Shown here piece after piece: positions 46,498 to 56,314 of a stretch of DNA of 64,000 bases. Location of the stretch: NCBI RefSeq assembly GCF_900497805.2, contig NW_020945064.1, positions 3,612,187 through 3,676,186 of the forward strand, written 5' to 3'. Every line of letters begins with the position of its first letter. The first letter of the stretch is position 1. The stretch is from Vombatus ursinus. Lineage: Eukaryota > Chordata > Mammalia > Diprotodontia > Vombatidae. The notes beneath the pieces were generated by a model. That model saw nothing but the letters and a program-made list of their open reading frames with translations, had not been told where the DNA came from and made no database searches. Made by a program: the position numbers and the translations under genes.

Positions 46498-47196
46498 GGA
46501 GTTGTTTGGCTTTTACTTCTGGGTTTCTAAAAGTAATAATAAAAAAGTAATAATCTAAAAATAATCTTAAAAAATAATCTAAAAGTAAGGGTTTCTAAAA
46601 ATAATTATAATAATAATAAGGGTTTGTGATTTATCCCAAAATGGACATGTAATGACTTGTTTGGGGCTGTGTGGCTGTGTCAAGAAAGCCCTTGCTGTTT
46701 GGTTTGGTACACCACTAGATGTAACATTGTGTATTCATGTCAAAACTCTCTGGGTCTCACTTCCCCTTCTGCAAAATGAAGGATAAAGTTTAGGTAAAAA
46801 CTAGTATTATTTTTGCCATCCTCTAGAGGGCAAACTTTGAGACCAAGTACAACACTGAAATTCCAAACTGGTCCTTCCAAGAGGTAGGAAGTGATAAAGA
46901 TATGAGATGCATACATATTTGCGAAATACATGTGGAATGGGAGGAGGTGAAGGTAAGAGGAGTACTATAGCAAACACATACTACCCAGAGTGCTGTGCAA
47001 CAGAAACAAGCCTGCCTGACTAGTCCTTCATTCCCCAAGTGTCTGGAGTCTTAGTACAGGGGATATTACAGCATAGAAAAGAAATGGAACGAGTGATGGG
47101 TGCTGATAAAGTGAAGTAGTAGTGGTGGTAGGGATGACAGAAGAATTAGGGAAAGAAGAAGGTGGGGTAGGAAGAGGGAAGGAAAATATTATTAGA
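46496..47196. other. No gene recognised
   Basis: Unassigned, with AATAATAAT-type simple sequence near 46,540-46,620. No exon support. Confidence 0.45.
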
Positions 47197-47420
47197 TTCT
47201 CTAGGTGGTACAGTGGATAGAGAACTGGACTGAGAGCCTGAGTTCAAATCCTGCCTCACACTACTAGCTGTGTGACTCCGAGCAAATCGATTAACCCTTA
47301 TCAGCCTTTGTTTCCTTATTTGTAAAATGAGATAAAGATAGCACCCATCTACCACAGTTATTGTGAGGATCAAATGAGATAATATTTTTAAGTGCTTTGC
47401 AAGTGCTTAAAGTGTCATAA
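47197..47420 (+). mobile_element. MIR/THER1 SINE
   Basis: CTAGGTGGTACAGTGGATAG, CORE, GCCTTTGTTTCCTTATTTG and TGAGGATCAAATGAGATAAT. Confidence 0.87.
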
Positions 47421-47470
47421 ATTATCAGTCAATGAGTTTTCCAATTTACCCTGTATATATCCTGTTTTTA

Positions 47471-47727
47471 GGAGGGAACTAGGTGGCTCAGTGAATAGAG
47501 CACTGAGCCTGGAGTCAGGAAGACCTAAATTCAAATCTGGCCTCAGACATTTACTAGCTGTGTGACCCTGGCCAAGTCACTTAATCCCATTTGCCTCAGT
47601 TTCCTCATCTGTAAAATGAGCTGGAGAAAGAAATGGCAAATCACTCCAGTATCTTTGCCAAGAAAACCCCAAATAGGGTCACGAAGAGTTGGCTATGACT
47701 GAAATAACTGAACAACAACAAAAATAC
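47471..47727 (+). mobile_element. MAR1 CORE-SINE
   Basis: GGAACTAGGTGGCTCAGTGA head, CORE, GAGCTGGAGAAAGAAATGGC and an ACTGAACAACAACAAAAA tail. Confidence 0.92.
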
Positions 47728-48289
47728 AAAAAAACAAGCAAAGCATTAATGCAATAAAATCAATTCTAAGACATTAACTGAAAGAGTTAAGGTAGCAGAA
47801 GCAACAGAGATAGAAAAAGAAATACTTGAAACATAAAGTGAGAGATGTCCTCCTGTTGGTAAATGATACATTTAAAGGAATTAAAGAGTTTAAGACTCCC
47901 CCCCAAAAAAAGGGCATGAAGATAAAAAAAATCATCAGGAGGAACTGAAAATAATAGGAGAAAGGTGTTCTAAAAATCTGGAGAGAAGAGGGTGTTCAAA
48001 TATAAACCTAGCGATGCTCTGATAGCAGACACACCAGGGCAAATGAAAATTAGTGACAGGGAATAGAGGTTCCCACAACACAGCGTCTGACCATCCCATC
48101 CAAATATGGAGAAGGATAGGGGAGAGGAGCCTGGCCCCAGCACAGAGTCCCAGATTAAGAACTGAAGTGGTAAGTATGAGTGAATAAAAGACATTATACA
48201 GTGGACAGAGATTTCATAGGTCCTGAGATGTTTGAGAAACAATCTCAGCAGAAGAGAGTAAGTCTACAACTATAAGTAGAGCCTCAGAG

Positions 48290-48655
48290 AAAACCTAAAG
48301 AAAGTATTTTATATTTCATGATAGAGGCAATAGAGAGACATTGGAGTTTATTGAATAGGGGAGTGACATGATTAAGATCTAGGTTTAAGGAAAAACTCTT
48401 TGGCAGCAGTTTGGAGGATGGATTGCACTTGTAACAGTTGAGGCTGGGAGACAATTAAGAGTCTGTTGCATAATTAGTGCAAGAGGTGATGAAGACCTAT
48501 ACTAAGAGTAGAGAGTGAGTAGAGAGGAGGGATGGGATATGAGAGATGTTGTGGAGGTAGAAATGGACTAATTTGGCAACTTATTGTGTATGTGGAGTGA
48601 GGGAGAGTGAATGACAAGTCAAGAATAGAGAGAGGATAGTGAGCAATCACTGCTA
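48290..48655 (-). mobile_element. L2 fragment
   Basis: TATTTCATGATAGAGGCAAT, GGAGTTTATTGAATAGGGGA, GTGACATGATTAAGATCTAG and TAGAAATGGACTAATTTGGC. Confidence 0.75.
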
Positions 48656-48795
48656 CCAAAGTGATTTTGCTTAAGAACGAATCCAACTGTGACATTTCCT
48701 AGTCAACAAACTCCAGTGACTCTATTTATTGCCTCTAAAATTAAAAATAAACTCCTCTGTTTAAGTGTTAAAACCTTTCAAAACGTGGCAAGAGG
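48656..48795 (+). mobile_element. L2 fragment in the opposite orientation
   Basis: CAAAGTGATTTTGCTTAAGA, AACAAACTCCAGTGACTCTA and TAAACTCCTCTGTTTAAGTG, the sense strand of the same L2 segment found antisense just upstream. Confidence 0.7.
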
Positions 48796-49269
48796 TAAGG
48801 CTCAAACTTTTGAATGGCCAAGCAGGATCTCTGGAGCTGTAGAGGCGGGGAGGCCGTTTATTATATAAGCACCAACCCTAATTCCTTCATCACCTGAGTC
48901 ACCTCACTGAAGCTTCCACCCAGATTCACCATCCACAACACCCAGACGTTTGTTGTTGGCTGCAGTTGTGGCTGTACTGCCTAGGGATATATGTTACAGC
49001 ATCTGTTTGGGCCGCCATTTTTCCCTGGACGTGAGGAGGCGACCTGTCCCCGGGCAAGGCTTCAGAGATGGGTCTAAATTGGAGATGTTCTAATCGTAAA
49101 GCCCTTCTTTTCTTCATAGGGAAGAAACGGGGAAGAGGCCCGCGATTAGGAAGGCCTGCTGCCTCCGCAGCCAGTCCTTGGGCCTTTATACCAGACCATC
49201 ACACGTTTTAAGCCCCGCTTCCCTTCCAGTGCGCGTTCCCAGGGAGCGCTAGGCCTCAGGAGGCGAGAG

Positions 49270-49581
49270 GCCGGTGGGGACTTCAATTCCCAGCAAGCTC
49301 TGCGGCTCAGGCCTCCTGGAATTGTGACGAAGGCCAGAGAAGCACCCTAGGACTCGTAGTTCTCTCTCCCCGGGCCGGCCGATTGTGGTTTGCGGGACTT
49401 CCCCTGGTCCCGGCGGCGGGGGCGGACCCTGAGGGCGCCACTTCCGACACCCGGGGCGGGCGTTTTTGACGTCACTGCCGGCGGAGGGGCTGTCCGTCTG
49501 GCGGGCGGCGCGCGGGCGAGCGGCGCGCGGGCGCAGGGGTTGGCCGGGCTAGTTCGCGTTCGCTGGCCTCGCCGCGCCGCG
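49270..49581 (+). promoter_or_regulatory. TERF2: TERF2 core promoter and 5' UTR region
   Basis: Several consensus sites are visible upstream of the ATG. A ZNF143/STAF-like site, CTTCAATTCCCAGCAAGC, lies at 49281-49298 and is followed by TCTGCGG. A kappa-B-like GGGACTTCCC is at 49394-49403. An ETS-like ACTTCCGA starts at 49440. A GC box, GGGGCGGG, is at 49453-49460. A perfect palindromic CRE, TGACGTCA, is at 49467-49474, 115 bp before the ATG. There is no TATA box near the likely start. The transcription start cannot be placed from sequence alone but probably lies between the CRE and the ATG. Site function is inference. Confidence 0.6.
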
Positions 49582-49837
49582 ATGCCTGGGGGGAGCAGCG
49601 GGAGCCACGATGGGCACGGGCGGGCCGCGAGCCGCAGGCCGTCGCGGAGGATGGGGCGGGCCCGGCGCGGACGCCACGAGTCGGGCCTGCGGGGAGACGG
49701 GGAGCGGGGGGTGGGCGAGGCGCGGCTGGAGGAGGCGGTGAACCGCTGGGTGCTGAAGTTCTACTTCCACGAGGCGCTGCGGGCCTTTCGGGGCGGCCGG
49801 TACGGGGACTTCAGGCAGATCCGGGACATCATGCAGG
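49582..49837 (+). CDS. TERF2: TERF2 coding exon 1: basic domain and start of TRFH
   Basis: Begins at the ATG of [11 protein letters not shown] and ends after CAGG at a GTGAGG donor; it leaves phase 1. It encodes an Arg/Gly-rich basic stretch ([14 protein letters not shown]), which in human TRF2 binds branched DNA and TERRA and restrains t-loop cleavage. It then enters the TRFH domain with [21 protein letters not shown]. The exon is very GC-rich and lies inside the CpG island. The N-terminus is one residue longer than the human 500-residue form by my count, with several substitutions. Confidence 0.96.
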
Positions 49838-52800
49838 GTGAGGACCGGGTGGAGGCGCGCTGCGGGCGGGGGGCGCGCAGCGGGGGTGGGGGCGGGGCGC
49901 AGCAGGTGTGGAGGACCTCGCGCGGGATCCCGGGTGGGTGGGGAGGCGCAGCAGCGGGGGAGGGGGGTGGAGGGGAGACGGCGCAGCAGGTGGCGGATGG
50001 GGGGGGTCGGACCCACAGTGTAGGGAGATGGGGGGGCGCAGCAGGTGTGGGCTACCCCGCGCAGCAACCCAGGGTGGGGGGGGTCGGACCCATAGTGTAG
50101 GGAGATGGGCGCAGCAAGTGTGGGCTCCCCTGCGCAGCATCCCGGGGTGGATGGGGGGAGTCGGGCGCGCAGCATAGGGGGATGGGCGCAGCAGGTGTGA
50201 ATAAGCCCTAGTAGCATCCCCGGCTGGATGGTGTGGGGGGAGCGGGTGTGTGGCAGCAGATGTGCACAGCTCCGGGTAGCTTCCTGGCCCGGAGGGGAGA
50301 AGATGCAGCAGGTGTGGGCAGCATCTAGGGGTGGGGTGGGAGGGCGGGGGCGTAATATCAGTGGGAGGTCTGTGTAGCCCCACGGGGGGGGGGCGCTAGA
50401 GAGGGATGCAAAAGCAGGTCTGGACAGCCCTACACACCACCCCAGGGGTGGGGGGACACCAGGGGCCATCCCAGACAGCCCGTTAGCCCAGCTTGGTCTT
50501 GTTTTCCAGCTTTGCTTGTACGGCCCTTGGGGAAGGAGCACACCATCTCCCGGCTGCTGCGGATTATGCAGTGTCTATCGCGTATAGAAGAGGGGGAGAA
50601 TTTGGGTATGGAGAGCTGCTTACTTTTTGGGCTATTTGTCTTTTCTGTGGAGTAATTTATAGTCCTCTTTTAATTTCAGTCATGAGTTAAGTCATCTCAG
50701 AGTACTGTAGACGCTAAGGTGCCGTGTGGGGGTGGTTTATATCATTGCCTTTGGTATGCTCCCAGTTTTTAAATTAGATTTTAATCGTCCTCTGATCTGT
50801 TTCTTAAAAGTCCTGCCTCTGGTGTTAGTGATGAAGAAAAACAGACCAAGGTTTGTTTTTTTGTTTCTGTTTTTTAATTTTCAGCTTTACATTTTCTCCC
50901 TGCCCATGCCCCACCTGAGAAAGCAAGAAAAATAAAACCCATGTTAATCCTATTGTGTCTTGTCTTCAAAACAAATTCTCCAACTTGGGGAGAAAATGTT
51001 TCAATCTTCATTGTATCACCTGTCATGTCAGGTGGTGTAGTGTAATGAAAGTAAACTGAGGCACAACATTTGAAGCACCTCAATTTATTGACAAAGCACG
51101 AATTTGCCAATAAATAGGGTCTAGCCTCCTCAGATAAGCTAAGACCTCGACCGAGGAATACAGCCTTCTTTTATAGACAGGAGGAACCTCCAAAAAAATA
51201 GTAAACCACTTCATAGGCAGCAAAAAACATTATGATTGGTTGCAAAGCCTGTAGCATCACAGGCGACAAAAACAATGTGATCGGTTGGACGTTGGGGGCT
51301 AGCAACAACCCTTCCTTCCATCCTACTGTCTGGAAAGGTTGATTGATAGAGTCCATCTGCTTGTTAGTGGAGTAAGAGATAAGACTTCCTTGATAGGGAG
51401 TGATTTACAGGAAAGCTGAACTTCTGACCCTAAGAGATAACACATTTCCACTCATTGTCCAAGGACAGCCAGCAGTGTAGAGATTACAGGTTTTCTTCAA
51501 TTAAAGATGATTTATAGGGAAACTGAACTCTTAGACTTAAGATAGCAGGCTTCTTTTAATTAAACTATTTGAATAGGGAAACTGAACTTAAAAATCTAAC
51601 TTAGGGAAGAAGACTGAACTTTTGGACCTGTGAATTTCTGAACGGAATTTAAAGACAAAGTCAGTTACACAGAATGGTGATAGAGAATAGAATCAGTTAT
51701 AGAATAAAAGCAATCAATAAAACTCAGTTTGATTTTCTCAGTAGCATGTTTCATCTTGAGTCCTTTGAAATTACGTATTGTGTTGGTCATATAGTTGATG
51801 AGTCTTTCAAAGTTGAACCAACCAAGTGTATGTTCTTAAATGAAATTCAGAATTACATAGCAAACTGACTCTGGCCTCTACCTGGAGGCTGGGGTCAGGT
51901 GCATACCTTTGTAGTAAGAAAGTCAGTATGGATTCTGGGATTAACTGGTATCCTTGAGGCATGTGTTCTTCCTATTTCTTTAGTATTAATGGACTGTCAC
52001 ATCATACTATGACTATATTTTCCAAACAATATGTGTTCTTCCAACAAATTGCTGATTTCTAGCAGTTTAATTCCATGTTTGTTTTCCATATATAACCAGT
52101 AAATATGATTTCTTTTAGACATTTTTTTCCTGCCCTAGCTTTCAGATCCATAGAAAACAGCTGTAAGTGAAAAATCTTTCTCTTTATCCTAGACTGTTCC
52201 TTTGATATGGAGGCTGAACTCACACCTCTGGAATCCGCTATCAATGTGCTGGAGACCATTAAAACGGAGTTTACTCTCACAGAAGCAGTGGTAGAATCCA
52301 GTAGAAAACTGGTCAAGGAGGCTGTAAGGATCAATTTCTCCTTTCATTTCTTTATATATATATATATATATATATATACTTTTTTTTTTTTTTTGCAAAT
52401 GGTATTGCGATTTCATAGAGTAGGTGTGTTCAGTCTTTTGGAATGGGGTGGAAGGGGGTTGGGTTATTGTTGGTGTAAAAACGATACACAGCTTCCCCTT
52501 TCCCTCCACCCCCACCTTCCACTCCAGTAGTTACAGGCAGCCCCCCCTGTGCCTCATCCCCTTTCTGAGACCTTGCTTGTCACTGACAAGGAGAGGCCCT
52601 GGATGTGGCCAAGGTGGTTTGGATGTGGAAATGCTGACATTTCAGAGGATAGATAGGGTCTAGCTCTTCAGATAAGCTAAGATCTTGACCAAGGCAGACA
52701 GCCTTCTTTTAGACAGAAGCCCGCTCACTCTGGTGCGCAGAATGTTGAGGGAGAAGGAAGGCAGCAAAAAGGGACCGAGGATCTTTGGGACTTGATTTTT

Positions 52801-55800
52801 TTGTGGCCAGGACTTGTTTCCTCAGTGAAGGGAGCTTCCTCTACCACTTCAAATAGCAGTTCTGCTATCTGTTCTGCAGCTTTTGAAGAGTTATTAGCCT
52901 AGGGCCTCATGGTTAGGTAGACCTGCCCAGGACCATCCAGGCACTGTGTCACAGGCAGTATTCTCTATGTCAGGCAGCCTCTCAGAATTTGATCAGCCTC
53001 CCACAAGTCTACAAGTTGATTTGGGAATATTGTCATTTTGGCTCCAATTTTGATAGAGGAGTGCTCTTCTTTTATGACAGTCTTATCTGAAATGAAATAG
53101 TTCCCTGGAGATGCTAGTATAACAAAGGAGGCTAGAGATTTTCAAGAGAATCCAGGGTGGTCTAGTAAGATTGGAATTGGAGAGACTTGGGGTAATCTGC
53201 CGTTAGAATAATAGCAGCTCTTTACTGAATAAGGTTTTAGAATTTGCAAAACACATTACGTATATTAATACATTTGATCTTTACGATAACTTTGGAAGTG
53301 AGGGTCGTATTATCCCCATTTTATATATGAGGAAAATGAAGCTTGAGGGAGTTAGGTGACTTGCCTCATAGGTAGTTGGATTTGAATCCAGGTCTTCCTC
53401 ATTCCCGAGTCCAGGATACTATCTAGTATGCCACACTACTATAGAAACTAGTTAATAGCAGAACAGATGAAGATGGTTGAAGATGACAGCAGTCACAGAT
53501 TAGAAACAGGCTGTTTCCAGAAATTGAAAAATTTTCTTCGGGCAGAGTTCAGGGATGTCAATTTATTAGAGTATACTTGACCGAGGCTTAGGAATCCATG
53601 ACGATAGTTGGTTCAGTGACAGGTGAGATTCCCAGATGGGGGAACAACGTGAACCAGAACCAATACTCAGACCCTCTTCTAAAGTAAGCAAGGTCAAGGT
53701 TCAGTGAATGGAAAATAACTGAGACTGTGACCTGGTCCTCACCAGTCAAGATAACTGTTCACCGCTCGAATGGTCAAGAGAAAATGTAGGTTCTATTTGA
53801 GCTCACTCTGCCCATTCTTTCTCCTGCCCCATAAACGTTTTTAAAATCCCCTAGATCTGATGAATTTTAACGTTCTCCAAAAACCCTAAATAGTCCATCA
53901 GAGTGCTCATAGGTAGAAGTTACACCTGTCTGGGGAGAAAGCGGGGGCTCAGCAGTAGTATTTCCACCTCCCCCCATCTCTGACTGAACTTGTTTTTATA
54001 TTCCGTTGGTCCAGAAAGGGCTCTAACTCCTGACTGCCACAGTAAATCATGGTCTGCTTTCTCTCCAAGTACTCATCTACCTTGTCACCCTCAGAATGTT
54101 CTGAGGCTCTGCTGAAGGCTTGCTCTGCCCTCCTCTATTCCCCTGGGGAATATGATTAGAAGAAGGAGGAACCAGTACACAGTTTTGACTTATCTCCAGG
54201 GAAACTTGTTCCTTCTGGCAGTTGGACCATATGGGGCCACCTTCTAGTACATGATAGCTGCCGCCACCAGGACTGAGACATAACATGAGCATACACCTTG
54301 AAAGAACTTTGTGTCTCTAGAAGGTTCACTTCAAGCCCGCCGAGCCCCTGGTGCCCTCAGGAAGTGGACAGAGCAGTGTATGTCGTACACAGTGTATGTT
54401 TGATATGCCCTGCACACCAAGAGGTCCTTGGAGAGTCAGAAGAGACCTCAGGGGCCAGAAAGTCTAACTCATACCTGACCAAGAGTCCGCTTTACAGCCC
54501 AGCCAACAAGTGGTCATCTGGCCTCTTACTTTGGGGGAATCCACCAGCTCTTGAGATAGTCCATTCCATGTTCAGATAGCTCTTGTTACAAAGTTTTTCC
54601 TTGCATTCAGCCTGAATTTGCTTTTTTGTACCTTCCATTGTGTTGTTTCTAGCTTTGCCCTTGAAGGCCAAGCTGAATTAGTCTAATTCTTTTTTCCACG
54701 TGGCTCAGATTTAAAGAGAATAATTTTAGATCGAAACAGTGTGGCAGTGAGTCCAGGACTGAAAATTGTTTACCAGTTACTAGGGATATTGAAATAGTTT
54801 AGCTTTAGACCTAGGTGAAAAGTAAGAATGGACTAGCAAGGAAAGAGAGTGACTTAAAGGATAGTTGAAGAAATGGGGAGGACAGAACAGACAAATAAAA
54901 GAGGAATCTGGAAGAGCCTCATTAAGCTTAATCAAATAATATGAAATTGTATATGCTTGTAACTAATTTACTCATTCTGGAGATAGTTTGTACCCTAAGA
55001 TTTCCTTGTAGTTTCTGTTGTCATCTACCTGTGCTGTCTTGCAGTGGACGTTGTTGGGGAAAAGGGATGACTGGAGTAAAAAGGGTATTCTCTTTGGTAT
55101 AACAAGGAACAGTCAGCTAAGCAAGAGCCTTGGAGCCCAGGTAGGGAAATTTCTCTTTAGGGACGGCCTGTGGACTTTGCTGTGGATTTTAATACCTGTT
55201 ATAGGTATTCAGATTTAACTTTATTTGGAAGTATTCAGCATTGACTCCCTTCCATTTTCCCACTTCATTTTGGAAAAATGTTTTACAACTGGGACTAGAA
55301 TTTTTCATTATATTTACTTTGATCTTCTCTCTGTTCTTTAATGCTATGTACCCAATCCTTTGGAAGTTGTCCTTTCCCATGTCTAGTCTTAGAGCTAGGG
55401 GTGACCTTAGTGGACATCACCTCCAGTCTCTCATCTGTTGCAGGAATCCCCTCCCCAGTGTACTAGGTCAAAATTGTCTGTCATCCTTAGGAAAGTATCT
55501 TGGTAACCTGAGGTCAGGAAGGCTTTTTCATGTCCCACAAAGCATTCTGATGACCTGAAGGGCACCAAATGAATGCTTCTGCATGCTGCTGATCACTTTG
55601 ACTGTCCACATTGGCTTTCTCTCGATAACTACAAGACAGGCCTCTCTTTGGTGGGTTTTCTTTGGAGAAGAGGGATATAAAGAAGAATGTCTTCTTTGCA
55701 TGTGTAAAATGTATATTTCTAGGGGTGGAGGGGAAAAAAAAGAAAATTAAATATTTCTGAAAAAATGCCAAATCAGAAGCAGTGATGCTTTCTTTTAAGA

Positions 55801-56262
55801 AATTCTGTCGTACTGTTGAGTGAATAGCCCCTATAGGGAAGGTGCATAAGTATTTCTTAGCCTTCTATGATTAAAATGAACAGATGAGCTAGAGTATAAT
55901 CTCTGATAAAATTACTCAAACCCTTCAATTAGGAAATTTAGGACAAAGAAAAAATTAAGCAATGATAGCTTGCTGGTCACACCCTCTCGTATATGAGCAG
56001 CTGTAGCAAAGAATGTCTTCTTGGAGATAAAATGCCTCTTCCTAAGATTTTTTTTTCCTGTGAGGCAATTGGGGTTAAGTGACTTGCCTCGAGTCACGCA
56101 GCTAGTGAGTATTATGTGTCTGAGGCAAAGAGTTGGGAGTATTTGGGGTGGGGAAGCTGGGAAGGTGTTTTTGTGGTGTGCCTCTGAAATATGTACTCTG
56201 GCCACACATGATCCCTACATCTCTCCCTCTCTGCACATGTTCCCTGCTTGTTTCTATTCTTG

Positions 56263-56314
<52 letters not shown>

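Larger units (their letters stand above)
49170..50400. promoter_or_regulatory. TERF2: CpG island over the TERF2 promoter, exon 1 and intron 1
   Basis: This is the only long stretch with dense CpG and very high G+C; the flanks are AT-rich and CpG-poor. It starts near the run around 49,180 and fades after about 50,400. Its position over a housekeeping-gene start fits an unmethylated promoter island. Exact limits need a computed CpG observed/expected plot. Confidence 0.85.

Noticed and set aside
49390-49581. An N-terminal extension of TRF2 upstream of the ATG at 49582
   Set aside because: The frame is open upstream but has no in-frame ATG (it opens at TTG) and I see no similarity to the longer human N-terminus.
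49549-50541. A 330-codon open frame on the minus strand
   Set aside because: It is Pro/Leu/His-rich, lies over the CpG island, exon 1 antisense and the intron 1 minisatellite, and has no known homologue in my memory. GC-rich sequence avoids stop codons, so the frame is expected by composition.
52189-52530. Frames over TERF2 exon 3 running into the (TA)n and T run
   Set aside because: Only 52193-52323 has TRF2 homology; the rest reads through the donor into simple sequence.
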